Shown here piece by piece: positions 49,480-61,048 of a stretch of 64,000 nt of DNA (position 1 is its first letter; each line of letters begins with the position of its first letter). The stretch lies in assembly GCA_029959195.1 (NCBI GenBank), contig CP114123.1, positions 992,001 to 1,056,000 on the forward strand, read 5' to 3'. Origin of the DNA: Dictyophora rubrovolvata. Lineage: Eukaryota > Basidiomycota > Agaricomycetes > Phallales > Phallaceae. The translations under genes were made by a program, and so were the position numbers. Under the pieces are notes generated by a model. That model had not been told where the DNA came from, searched no databases, and was given only the letters and a program-made list of their open reading frames with translations.

Positions 49480-49699
49480 TGTTGGCTATCTAAAAAGGTA
49501 ATGTCGCAGATAAGTTTCCGACTTGCAATTTGAAAAGAAGGGAAGAGGACTGCTCACCGTTGGAACAAGAAAAATAAAGTGGCTATTCAGTGGGAAATCA
49601 GCATTCAAGTTCATTAACAAGGTAGTAAAATGAGGGAAGTATACACACTTGTGCGAGCTGCGATTCAAGAAAGGTAAAGAAGAAAGTGAAATAGTTAGA

Positions 49700-50455
49700 A
49701 TGAGCGCGAGGGGATGTGTTTATATAAAAGTCTGACCTCTCTTGTGTATTCTTATTGACTTTAGCAGTGTTTTGAAAACATTGACAAGCTGTCATGGGCA
49801 AAGTCAGCGTTCGCATTCTGCAATAGCACGCCATCGTAACCACATGTCAGGGCAGTCATTCAGGACAACAATTCAAAAATTTGAATGAGTATGGAGGCGG
49901 TTACTTCTCGTGTCAAAACTGTTCATTCGGTTCGGCTGATTGCCTCTCCATTGGGTTGGGAAAGAGCATCGTGGCAAGTATGGAAGGGAAGTCCATTTAG
50001 TAAACATCTTCACTCCATTGCTTAACCTGAACTGAACTCGCTCCGCTCGTTGCACGTCGAAGGAAACAGATATCTCGGTACGGCAGATGTAATAATGCTT
50101 CGCCGTGCGTAAGGAATCGAAAGAGCGAATTCGTCGGTGACAACTTGGTTCCGAGGACCGAAAGAAGACGGTCTTAAACGAGACAATAAGAAGAAGGTCT
50201 TGAACAAAGACAATAAGAAGACGGTTTTAAACGAAAACAATAAGAAGCTATACGTACATACATCGAGACTGACGCACTCAAATACAAAGGTGTCTCCACT
50301 GCGGTGCACTCAAGGTACACTGAAGAGTGAAAAGAGTGATGCCGCGGAAAAGCTAGCAGGAGAGAGAACCTGTGGAAAGTGGCTTCGAATAGGGACCAGA
50401 AGCAGAAGAGGAGAAGCTTTTCAACTGAAGATTCGGTAGCGCGGGTGCGTACTAG
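49700..50455. other. unit 2-specific segment with a short tandem repeat
   Basis: This stretch replaces unit 1 41217-41497 and has no counterpart in the other units. At about 50166-50250 a 27-bp unit (GAAGACGGTTTTAAACGAAA type, ending ACAATAA) is repeated about three times. An open plus-strand frame (50137-50439) turns it into VLNKDNKK-like 9-residue repeats. I saw no terminal repeats that would mark it as an inserted element. Confidence 0.5.
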
Positions 50456-50819
50456 GATCTGACCCGGACAACCTCGACTCAATCCGCGTTCAAGAATTAC
50501 ATAAACTCGGATAGCGATTACAAATCTGGGCCTGGCGCGGAGGAAATAGAAGTCCGAAGAACCAAGTTGAAAAAAGTACAGGCAGCTCAGATTCCTCAGA
50601 AGTTGTCACCGATGGGCGACGACTCTGAATGTCAAATTTATGTAAAAACAATAACAATGACCCCCGAGTCGAGTCTCGTGCTCTGTTAGAATGTTTTCCG
50701 ACATTAAACCAGTGAAAAGCCCGAAGGGACGAGAGAAAAATTTGACGCCTAATAACAGTCACCCGGGTAACACCGAAACTAGTAGTCTGCATGTTGCGTG
50801 TAAAGTTAAGGTTTCCGGT

Positions 50820-51035
50820 TTGACAGCCAGCAAACATATGCTTTCGCATCTGCTGCCAAACCTAGTACTGCGCTAATGTCTTGGTGGTGAAGAGTATGAG
50901 TGAGACGAGGCGGAGGAGGGTCGAGTGATGCTGGAGAAGTGCGTTGCGGGTATTGGAGATGGGACAGGACATGGAACTAGGCGTACATACGACATCTGGA
51001 GCACCCCTCATTATCCTCTTTAAAACGCCGTTTAG
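50820..51035 (-). pseudogene. DUG2-like 5' scrap (unit 2)
   Basis: Minus-strand pieces VLGLAADA and MFAGCQTGNLN match the first WD40 blade, preceded by the Pro/Ser-rich leader found at 47710-47900. Nothing of the peptidase is present. Confidence 0.6.
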
Positions 51036-51109
51036 GGTTATATACACAGGACGGGACCAAAATGGCGAGTGGCGAGGGTCGACGCCAGTTTAGTAAGTAC
51101 AAAACTCAA

Positions 51110-51480
51110 ATTACAACCCAACAATTTTTGGGTATTTCGAGGTGAATGGTGGTGTTCGCGCCCATTGCGAGAGTAGTGTGTAGCTGGACCATGATGCATG
51201 ATGTCGGTGATGTCGGTGATAACATCTTTGGCTCGTTCGCGCAGTCGGACATCTTCTTCCACCGCTGCAAGAGTAATTGTTTCCAACGAGTGCCTAGAGA
51301 GAGGGGAAATGACCATTTGGAACATCATTGAAGTGTTTGACATTAATGTTAACCCCAGTACCGTTGGGATTCACCCGGATCTTTACCGCATAATCAACGT
51401 TAATCAAGACTCGCAATAGGGTTCTGGTCTTGGACGCGTCCTGCAACAGTGGCTCCAAACTCGTGCAAGACTCGTGCCTA
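51110..51480 (-). pseudogene. ETF-beta fragment (unit 3)
   Basis: Pieces match [15 protein letters not shown] and VRLRERAKDVITDIT of the unit 1 gene, then the frame is lost. The FAD-site exon is absent. Confidence 0.65.
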
Positions 51481-51496
51481 CGCAAGACCAGTTACG

Positions 51497-51504
51497 TGAC
51501 GTCA
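51497..51504. promoter_or_regulatory. CRE site TGACGTCA (unit 3)
   Basis: Perfect palindrome in GTTACGTGACGTCACAG, same context as in unit 1, although both flanking genes are broken here. Confidence 0.55.
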
Positions 51505-51524
51505 CAGTCCTTGCAACTTGCAGC

Positions 51525-52190
51525 TTGGAGGTCGAGTCCGACAAAATTCCTTAAGTAAAGACTAGTTATATATCTGTCCACTGATCATTTAATCAAAGGG
51601 TTCTTATTGAAGTGACTTGCAGAAGATGAAGCTCGCACGCTAATTTGTGGTTCTCTGGGTGTGGCGTTTACCAATATATTCATTAACATCGCGATTAGGA
51701 AATTTTTTTCTTAAAGTAAGCGAAATTAATAACGATTATGCGTACTTTGAATCTGAGAGATTTTCAGGCGGATTCTTACGCAAAGACATGGATATTGATT
51801 TGTGGCGAGCGATTATGGTGATACAATGTAAGCTTATCTCCTACTTATATGCCATCGCTATTTTCTGAATGAGCCAAAGCAATAAAAGTCACATGGTCTG
51901 GTAAACCTGTACCGATGTCTTGAACAGTACGACGGATGAGTTTCTAGAATCTCTAAATGTTATAACATAAAGGACATCAGGACTGCCGCCTTCGAGAAAT
52001 CAATGAGCCGGAAGGGTGCTTTTGCTTGAAACTACCAGATCTTAATCTGCACCGTTTTAGGATTATTTAGATATCGGGAATCTTTCTTTAGAACCTATTG
52101 CCGCAGTGCTTGTATTGGAAAAACGAAGAATATTCCATGCGATCAAACTGCAGGCAGATGAAGACGTTAAGTAGGCGTCCAAGTCGTGTT
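51525..52190 (+). pseudogene. ZNG1 5' relic (unit 3)
   Basis: The start codon region is altered (GGAGTCGAG... against GAGGACGAA). Later pieces match the exons for [19 protein letters not shown]-like sequence, the DEFLE segment and LEPIAA. The CxCC coding part is disrupted and the 3' half of the gene is missing. Confidence 0.65.
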
Positions 52191-52436
52191 TAGTTATTTC
52201 TAGTCTTTAAATAAATATGAGACAAAGTTATAATAAGAGTGCTTAGGCTTGAGGCTCATCGGAAAAGATTGTCGATGTCGACGCATGAGATAGATAAAGA
52301 AAATACATATAAGGAAAGAACAAGAAAAATTCTGGGTTAAACAGTAGCATCTCGAAAAAATCACAGTGAGCGGCTAAGATAAATTGTCAACCAATTTTTG
52401 GCTCAACAGCAAGTAAAAATAACATATGGAAATGTT

Positions 52437-54163
52437 CTAGACCTCAGCAGCTTGAATGACATCTGTAGATCCAGGTAAATTATCATGATTACTGTCTCCA
52501 GCTTCCTCTGACTCCATATTTCTTTCTTCCGGAGTGGCCATTTCCACAAGGAAGGATTGGTGCACATGTTGAAGAACATTCGAAAATTGAAGTGGTGGTA
52601 ATGATATCTGACTAGCCTCAATTTTGGCCAAATTAAGGCGACGAAGGTCGAGAGTGAAATCGGCCACTAAAATTGATGATAGACTTATGATAGGTCAGTG
52701 ATAAGAGGATATGAATCAAAACATTAACCTCACGCATTTCGCATAAAAGTATAACTCTGTGCCAAAATAAACTGGGACTAATCAGGTTTAGATAGTGAAC
52801 ATGATGTGTGAAAACAAAGTAATTACACTTGTAAGCTAGAAAAAATGAGTTCAAGCCTGTCTCAACTGCTTTATATATTAACTAAAAGCTTACTCGTACA
52901 ATGGGTACATTGGCGATACCAATAGTAACAACAAAGCTTGTAAAGCCATGATAAATTATGCGATGATTGACATGCAAATTGAGTGTGCATTACCAACATC
53001 TTAATATACCTGCAAGTCGCTCAATAAACCTTGTTGTAAAATGCACTCAAACTCACTCTGTTTAAGAAGCATGGAAATGAGGCCACTACTACTTTGAATT
53101 CCATTCTTGCATTGTAGTCTCCATGTGCCCCAGAACTTCCACATGCAAATGCCAAATATAAGTAAATCTGTGGAAACAGTGATGATATCACTGATAAAGC
53201 TAATTAGGACCAGTGTGGCTGACACACGTGCAAATTTAGAATGAACCAAACATGCAGAAATGAGCATGAGCCGTACTGGTGATTGAATTAAGGTTTGAGC
53301 TTCGAAGTTAAGATAAATAGTTGTTATTAATGCATAATGAGCCTGAAGATTCTACATGAACTACAAACCTTGAAATACATGGAGGAAATGCTATTATCAC
53401 TACGAAATAATGAGTAAGGTAATTAGCTTCATGATTATCAGGTTTTTACCATACAAATACAAACTAAAGTAAGAAAAAAAACCAAAGGCTAAAGCTGAAA
53501 TGAGGATTTTATTTCCTCGGCATATTGAATATGCTCGAACGATCAATAAGCCTAGGTTAACTATTAAATAAATGCCTTCGAAACAACCACATGATGGAAC
53601 ACAGACCTTGAACACCGATATATGGAAAAAATGAAATGACGTTTTGTACATCAGCAATTATATTACAAGATCTTCGAGTTCTGTTATTTCAATCAATCTC
53701 ATGTGTGTATTAGGATTTTACCTTTCCGACTTCAAAGAAAATGTGATATAACAACATTGAGAGCTTGGAAGTACTATAGTATAATATGCATATTCAACTC
53801 ACCGAGATGAAGTCTAATGAAATGCCAAGTCCCTGTACAATTAAAACTCCATATCTTGCGAAAATGTACAATAGTGTAGGCAGACTGAATGCCCTGGACC
53901 ATATATGCTCTTTTTCTCGGGAGAATGTTGTCAGAGCAGCGTATGAAACAAGTGCTGGATGTTTGCTGTCTTTGTAAGATTCTTTTTGAGATGTCGTATT
54001 GCCTACCAGTTGAACTGAAAGTAATCAAGGTATAAACATAACTGATCTCATTATTAAATTAGATATAGTGACAGGCATAAAACAGAATTGACGCATACCC
54101 TTGATAGACCTCTTGAATAATGTCTGCAGTCATAGCGGCTACAGTATTATTTGTGCCGTTCAT
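52437..54163 (-). CDS. DUF6533 membrane protein, copy 2 (unit 3)
   Basis: Same layout as copy 1. The start is MNGTNNTVAAMTADIIQEVY. The 8-nt micro-exon is at 54007-54014 (TTCAACTG) and leads to ALVSYAALTTFSREKEHIW and LPTLLYIFARYG. Later exons give CFEGIYLIVNLGLLIVRAYS, KILISALAFGFFSYFSL, VSTDLLIFGICMWKFWGTW, and the last exon FTLDLRRLNLAKIEASQIS, ending VIQAAEV-stop. Relative to copy 1 the C-terminal tail has gained whole codons (ESEEAGDSNHDN), so frame is preserved. This argues for a working protein. Confidence 0.68.
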
Positions 54164-54924
54164 GATACAGAGAGGATAAATGATATAACGATTAAGACTT
54201 GGAGTAATTGGCCTCGGTAGTGTGCAGTTTGAACTTGTGATCCTTACATGCAAAGAGCCCTTAAATACGACTTGAGTCATGATTGAATTGTGTCATTTGT
54301 CATGTATTAGAATTCTGGTGTCACTTGGGATTTTGAAAAAGCATGGTCCTAAATGAAGCGTGATGATGATGGCACCAGATTGAGGGATAGGCGCCCAAGC
54401 TCCCAAGCTCAAGACTTGATCGCAGCGTAATGCGAATACTCGACTCTTTTAATGAAAAGAATTTTGCCATCACCATATGTGCGTCGTATCATCGTAGTCA
54501 ATCTCTTAAAATGATTTTGTGTCTTGGCTTCACACGGGATCATGCTTTGTAGGTTCAATGAACCGTTGATATGTGGTATGCTTGGTCAACCAAGAGCCCA
54601 ATGGCAGTACTATGCGGTGAAAATTGGATAGATACTGATGAATGCGGACTCTTAAGGAATTGGGGCGAGGGGCATCAAAAGATGCTGCCTGTCAGATTCG
54701 CAAGCCAACTATGAAATTGGCCTTGTCGCTGATCCAACACACCTGATGGAACTTTCATTAAATGCAAATTAAATCATCCATGTGCCATGAGCCATGAATA
54801 TTGTTTGACAACATGACTCGAAGATTATAAATTATATGAGTACCCTGGAGTACCTTTGACTCTTCGTGTTCCACTTTCGCAACTGAGACTCTCAATACCA
54901 ATGGTGACGAAACTGAGAGGAAGG
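54164..54924. other. unit 3 spacer with unrecognised plus-strand relic
   Basis: About 54350-54910 matches the relics at 44085-44660 and 61160-61910. Pieces such as IGLVADPTH survive. The relic joins directly to DUG2-like sequence at about 54920, where units 1 and 4 have about 550 bp more. Confidence 0.4.
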
Positions 54925-57200
54925 CCGTACTTTGAGAGTATTACTAGACCGAAGCTTTCCAAAGCTCTCCTTAACATGCGAAACAAGCGCACTCCCCACC
55001 GTCTCCAATTTTAGATCCGGTACAACCGGAACTGACGCTTTTGCGCAAACTCCAATAACAGTAGAATCTATAATATCAACGAACAAAAATATTAACGGGT
55101 TTTTCTCGCAGATTTGAAGATATTGGTGGTACACGCACTTCCGGGTCCAGACGTCTCAACGCTATGCACGCTCAAATTAGGCTCGCTCTATCGAGATGAA
55201 AGCGATTCGGCAGGTTTGTTTGTTAGATTTGATAAAAGAATGAATAGTTCGTTGTACACTGACTAACGTGGTCGTCTAAAAAAGAAAAAGTACTTTGGGA
55301 AAAAGGCAAGTTGGGGACGGGGATGTACAAAATCCAGGAATGAGCACTTTTCTATCTCCATCAACAAGTCCAGCAAGGATTTTAACCCTAAAGAAAAACT
55401 AGATTAATAAACACTCTATCTTACAAATATCAAAGAACATACATCGGTTCATCCACACTTCCACCTTCAACACCCGAATGTAAATCAGGACCAGAGTTGT
55501 ACACGTCAATAGTAGCATGAACGACGCCCCGCAATCCATACGTTATGCAGGCGGTATCTTCACCGATCCAATCCGAATTACTACATTGCAATCATTTGAT
55601 CGATAGCAGTTTGCATTGCAATTGTGCGACAAACGAAAAATAAGTATGATACTTGGTTTCGAATATACGAGATCGGTTTGTTTCGTCGAGCTATAGTACC
55701 TCCGAGTCAGGTGAGGCTGCCGGCGTTTTGGTGCAACGTATTGTACAGCAAAAAGCTGCACCATGAAGAAAACGTGAGTCTAGGCGGAATGGGTAAAGAA
55801 TACCCTTGAATAATACAAGCCTGAATCCAACCGTTGGCGCAGCACGTGTACAAGTCAGTATTTATTATAGACATAGCCAAAACATCGGAATTCTAGAAAA
55901 CAACTCTATCAACACCGAAAGACTCCAAAAAATAGAAGCAGTTACCTCTTGAGCCATAATAAGCCTAACAAGACTCTTAGTCTCAACATCCCAAACTGCA
56001 ACACATTCGTCTATCTTGGCAGCTGACGTATATCGTTCCATCGCGTGCGACGCGCGACAGAAAGCCACCTTGATTGCATTTCAAAGGTATCTAATAGAAC
56101 AGGACCTTGCGGCGTGCTGCACTTCCATATTTTAATGGATTCATCTCCGCTGCAGGTTATGAGAAACACCAGCGTCAGCATTAGCCCAAGTGCTTTCATT
56201 TCTTTTATGTTGCCATTGTTGGTCGGTTGCGCTTTCAAGGGGACTAGGAAGCAATGCCATGCAGTAAATGTACCCATAATAAGCTGAATGTGTGGGAGAA
56301 CTTGTAAGACGCGTAGAGAATGAGAGTGGGATTGGGAGTGGGTTGTTGGAGTGGAAAAACCTGATTATGTTGGTGGAGTAACGGATTGAGATTGAGCGGG
56401 TGATAGGACGGGACGACCTAGACGAGGGGTGTTGTCGAAAAAGCGGTGCCATTTTTTGCGGTCGAGTGCTAGACCGGTTTCGCCGTCGCCGTCTCCATCG
56501 CCATCTCTGTCTATTTGGTCGAATGATGCCCAATGCTTGTGTGGCGGTAGCGGTGGTGGTGGTGGAGGCTGTGGTGGTTTGGTACTCGCTGTCCGCGACG
56601 ACGGGGTAACTTTGACAGATCGTACCATTGTAGACTGGTGTTTTGACAACCAAAGTGTGTGGGTGAATATGCGAGCGAGAATATGTCGCCAGCGGAAGTG
56701 TCGAAGTGTGGAGTGAGGATATAGCAGCAAGTAAGGTCTCGTGTAGACCATATCCTGACTGTGCTGTCGCCTGTAGAATACTTAGGACAGGTCGAAAAGA
56801 ATTTGTTGAGAACATACCAGACGAGCTAAACAGTCATTTACGCTCTCTGTCAATCTCCAGAGCGAGCACGCTGCCCGTGTGGCCGTGAAGCTTCGTTTTT
56901 TTACCCAGAACGCACAACGACCCCAAACCTAGGAGTTAACGTCAAATTAGCTTAGCTTTAGTCCCGTCATCATCGAACACGTACGTCAATGTCACCAGTT
57001 TGATGACCAGCAAATCGCATCTGCTGCCAATCCTAGCACCGAGCTCGTCTGATGATGGTGAGGAGTATGACTGAGACGCGGCGGGGGAGGGTCGAGTGGT
57101 ACTGGAGACAGAGTCGGTGTGATGGGTGAATTCGTGTGTCAGAGATGGGACAGGTCATAGGCGTAGCACTCCTCCTTATCCCCAATTGAAACGCTGCTCC
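54925..57200 (-). pseudogene. DUG2: DUG2-like relic without 3' exons (unit 3)
   Basis: WD40 pieces are relatively well kept: SAYYGYIYCMALLPSPLE, SIKIWKCSTPQGPVLLDTF and VAVWDVETKSLVRLI. The peptidase part keeps PAG-less STVIGVCAKASVPVVPD and LVSHVKESFGKLRSSNTLKV, but the last exons (WWLGNLE to the stop) and part of the metal-site exons are missing. Frames change several times. Confidence 0.65.
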
Positions 57201-57284
57201 AACAGTCAGAGTAACAATACACGAGACGGAACAGTGCCTGTACATCATGACGTCATGACATCAACGAAAACTCGACCAACGATT

Positions 57285-57670
57285 CGAGTATTGGGTACCT
57301 TTCGATTGGATGGCAGAGTCCACGCCCATCGCGAGAGCGGTGCGTAGAGTTTCTGAAGCTTTGGTTGGACCGGTTCACCGACTGTTATAGCTGTGATATT
57401 GGTGATAACTAATGTCTTTGCTTTGTTCGCGTAGTCGGACGGCGTCTTCCACCGCTGCAAGAGTATTTGGATCGGTGAGGACGACCCGGATTGAAGGCAC
57501 GGAGAACGTGCCTATTTCGTCGAATTGATTCTATGGTTTTTTAAAAGAAAGAGCGAGCATTCAAAAACATTACCGCAGCTTGGGATTAACTCACCATGAC
57601 GTGTTTGACATTAGTGTCAGTAAGTACCGCTGGGATTCACTCGACTGCATAGTAAACTCGCTGGTGTTAA
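57285..57670 (-). pseudogene. ETF-beta fragment (unit 4)
   Basis: Homology to unit 1 runs from about 38110 to 38480 (ETL-like exon, VEDAVRLREQ, FDEIG and the N-terminal flank). Several small indels break the frame, and the 3' half is missing. The GC-type donor context (ATAGGCACGTTCTCCG) of unit 1 is conserved here. Confidence 0.65.
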
Positions 57671-57704
57671 ACGTCTTCGTAAGCAACACCAAACGCCCAC
57701 GACG

Positions 57705-57712
57705 TGATGTCA
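57705..57712. promoter_or_regulatory. degenerate CRE site (unit 4)
   Basis: GACGTGATGTCACAG in place of TACGTGACGTCACAG: one transition inside the palindrome. Confidence 0.45.
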
Positions 57713-57737
57713 CAGTTCTTGCGACTTGCTTGCAGCT

Positions 57738-59095
57738 ATGGAGGACGAAATTCCGTTAGTAGAGACTAGCTACGTATCCGTCCACTGATCTCGCTTTTTC
57801 AAGGTTCCCATCGAAGCTTCTTCTATTGCGGAAGATATAAAAAGAGTCCCCCTCACGCCAATTTGCGGTTTTCTGGGTGCAGGGCAGTAGTGTTTACCAC
57901 TATGTTCATTATTAATAATTTGACCAAAGCATTTCGATTAGGAAAATCGACCTAGTGAACTCAATAACCATTGTGCATAATTTGAACCCGAGAATTCTAG
58001 GCCGATTCTTACGGAAAGACATCGACATCGAATCGCGGTGATTATGAACGAATTTGGTGATACAGCCAGTGTAAGTTTATCTCCTATATGGTCGTTCTGA
58101 ATTAACCAAAGCAATAAAAGTCTCATCAGCTGGTAAACCCGTGTTGGAGATGGGAAAGACTCAGAGGGAAAAACACAAAATCGACAAGTCAAAGGGACGC
58201 ATGTGGGACAGTCCATACCAGACTGACTTGGCGTCGCAAAGACAGAACTGCGTATATGCTCAGTGCCCATGTTCCTGACTCTAGTAACCACTCATACGAC
58301 TCGACACCCCAGTTAAAAATAGCCGCCTGACGGATATATAAAAGCTTTCGTTTTCCAGCGCTTATGTTCGTACTTTCTTCCTCTATTTATTTCAGAATCG
58401 TTCCTCAGCATGCATATAAATAGTGATCTACATTGAGTCCAAACTCTTTCGCCTTCAATCCTGCCATTCCCTGTCTTCAAATTTCTGTTCCTTGTTTCTT
58501 TGCCTCTTCACCTCTTTCACAAACAGATGACGCGGGATCCGTTGTTCTTTTGAACCCTTTGCAAAAAATGCATATAAAAAAGAGTCGTCTAGACCCTCAA
58601 TAAAACATCTTCCCTCAGAAGCAGGTAGAACTTGATATTTAAAGCCGAAAGACCGCATTTTCGAGATTAAGCCATATTTTCATTTTCTATCCAACAGATC
58701 ACACACAACCCTTATTTCTACATTCTTTTCTCTCATACCTTTCCGACAGTGTTCCCTATCTCCCCGCATATTCTTGCCTCGCGCATATCACCTGCCAATG
58801 ACTTACGCAATACAACGGATGCGTTTTTCGAACTTCCAAACCGCTGTTTGGTTTGCAGCATAAAGGACACCCGGGATTGCCGCTATCAAGAAATTAATGG
58901 GTCGGAGGGTACTTTTGATCTGAAACTACCAGACTTGCCGATCCCACTGGCAGTAAGTACCTTCAATTTCAATTTGCACAGTTGGAATTAGATATTGAAA
59001 TCCACTTCGAGGATCTACTACCACAATGTTTTGAATGAACGAAGAATATGCCATGGGATTCAACTTCAGGCAGATGAAGATACAAAGTAGACATC
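57738..59095 (+). pseudogene. ZNG1 5' relic, interrupted (unit 4)
   Basis: The ATG and first exon (MEDEIP) match unit 1, and the P-loop and MNEFGDTA exons are recognisable. After about 58140 an LTR-like block is inserted; ZNG1 sequence resumes at about 58791 with NDLRNTTDAFFELPNRC, where the CxCC motif reads CLVCS. The 3' half is missing. Confidence 0.65.
58142..58790. mobile_element. probable solo LTR (family not assigned)
   Basis: A block of about 650 bp interrupts ZNG1 homology exactly. It begins TGTTGGAGATGG and ends GCGCATATCA (TG...CA ends), has TATA-like boxes (about 58336 and 58634), an AATAAA signal (about 58599) and a pyrimidine-rich 3' part, all LTR-like. The flanks ACCCG and CCTGC could be a worn 5-bp target duplication. 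No internal retroelement coding region is present. It is younger than the unit duplication, because the other units lack it. Confidence 0.5.
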
Positions 59096-59364
59096 CAAGT
59101 CGTGTTTTGTTAGATATCTAGTCTTCAAATAAATATATATGAAACAAGGTTATAATATGATCAAAAGAGACTGCCTAAACCTGAGGGTGATTGACGATGT
59201 TGACACATGAGATAGATAAAAGAAAATACATATAAGGGAAGAACAAAAACAAATTCCGGGGCTAAAACAACAGTATCTCCAAAAAATCGCAATGACAGAC
59301 TGAGATAAATTGTCAGCCAATTTGGCCGAACATTAAGTAAAAATCACATACAAACATCCTAGAC

Positions 59365-61048
59365 CTAAGTGACAGCTTGAATGCCCCCTGTAGATCCAGG
59401 TAAATTATCATGATCATTGTCTCCAACTTCCTCCTCCATATTTCTTTCTTCAGGAGTGGTCATTTCTACAAGGAAGGATTGGTTCACGTGTTGAAGGACA
59501 TTCGAAAATTGAAGTGGTGGTAAAGACATTTGACTAGCGTCAATTTTGGTTGAATTAAGGCGACGAAGATCCAGGGTAAAATCGGCCACTAGAATTGCTG
59601 ACAGACTCGTGATAGGTTAGTGACGAGAGAATATGAATCGAAACATCAACCTCACGCATTTTGCATAATAATAAAACTATTTGAGATAAAATCTGAAGAT
59701 GGCTAAACAGATTTTAGTCAATGCGTATGATGTGTGAGGACAAAGTAATTACACCTATAAGCTAGAAAAAATCAGTTCAAACTTGTCTCCACTTTATATG
59801 ACTGAAAAGCTTACCCATGTAATGGGTGCAGTGGCAACAGTAATGGTGATAACAAAGCTTGTAGGAATAAATTATAAGATGATTGGCATGCAAACTGAGT
59901 GCCTACCAACATCTTAATATACCTGCAAGTCACTTAATAACCTTCTTTCTAAAACCCATCCAAACTTACTCTGTGTAAGAAGCACAGAAATGAGGCTATT
60001 TCTGTCTTGAATTCCATTGTTGCATTTTAGTCTCCATATACCCCAGACCTTCCACATACAAATGCCAAATATGAGTAAATCTGTGGAAATGACAAAGAGA
60101 TCATTGATAAAGTTAACTAGGGCCATTTTGGCTGACACATATGCAAATTTAGAATGAACCAAACACTCAGAAATGAGCATGAGCCGTACTGGGGGATACA
60201 TTGCTTCAAAGCTCGTTAATGCATAAGAACCTGAAGATTCTGTATGAACTACAGACCTTGAATAACATCCAGGAAATGCTATTGTGTCTACCCAAAAGAG
60301 TAAGGTAATTAGCTTCATGATTATCAGGGTCTTACCATACAAATACAAACTAAAGCTAGCAAAAAAACCAAAGGCTAAAGCTGAAATGAGGATTTTATTT
60401 CCTTGGCATATTGAATATGCTCGAATGATCAATAAGCCTAAGGTGAATATTATATAAATGTCTTTGAAACAACTAAATGATGGAACACAGACCTTGAACA
60501 CCAATATATGCCAAAAGTGAAACAGTGTTTTGTACATCAGCAAGTATATTACAAGATCTTCGAGTTTCTGTTATTTCAGCTAATCCCAGGTGTGTATTAG
60601 GATACTTTACCTTCCCGGCTTGAAGAACATTGAATATAACAATGAGAGTTTGGAAGTTACGAAGGCTACATTTATTCAACTCACCGAGATGAAGTCTATT
60701 GAGATGTCAAGTCCCTGGGAAATCAAATTCCCATATCTTACAAAAATGTACAACAGTGTGGGCAAACTGAATGACCTAGACCATATATGCTCTTTTTCTT
60801 GCGAGAATGTTGTCAGAGTAGTATAGATGACAAGTGCTGGAGGTTTGTTGTCTTTGTAAGACTTTCATTTTTGAGATGTTAGATTGCTCACTTGTTGCAC
60901 TGAAAGTAATCATGTTATAGACATAACTAATCCCATAATTAGGTTAGATGGAATGACAGGGATAAAACAGAGTTGACACATACCTTTCATAGGTCTCTTG
61001 AATAATGTCCACAGTCATAGCGGCTACAGTATTATCTGTGCTGTTCAT
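59365..61048 (-). CDS. DUF6533 membrane protein, copy 3 (unit 4)
   Basis: Same layout as copies 1 and 2. The start is MNSTDNTVAAMTVDIIQETY. The 8-nt micro-exon is at 60892-60899 (TGCAACAA) and leads to TLVIYTTLTTFSQEKEHIW. Middle exons read DIYIIFTLGLLIIRAYSI, KILISALAFGFFASFSLYLY, LISECLVHSKFAYVSAKMAL and LLIFGICMWKVWGIW. The last exon is FTLDLRRLNSTKIDASQMS, ending GGIQAVT-stop. An open frame of 209 codons spans three exons and their introns, so intron retention would not truncate that part. Tail indels against copy 1 are whole codons. Confidence 0.68.

Larger units (their letters stand above)
47956..51070. repeat. tandem unit 2, short and mosaic
   Basis: Order: ETF-beta exon 2 scrap, shared promoter block, ZNG1 5' piece, direct jump to the ZNG1 3' exon, the 49192-49479 frame, a unit-specific stretch (49700-50455), the 41.5-kb-like relic, and a DUG2-like 5' scrap. 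The DUF6533 gene and nearly all of DUG2 are absent. The joining points (48570-48585 and about 50800) are simple deletions against unit 1. Confidence 0.75.
51071..57240. repeat. tandem unit 3
   Basis: ETF-beta scrap, shared promoter with a perfect CRE, ZNG1 5' relic, intact DUF6533 copy 2, unknown relic, and a DUG2-like relic that has lost its 3' exons. The order and orientation match unit 1. Confidence 0.8.

Noticed and set aside
49700-50455. unit 2-specific segment as a DNA transposon
   Set aside because: No terminal inverted repeats, target duplication or transposase-like frame could be seen.
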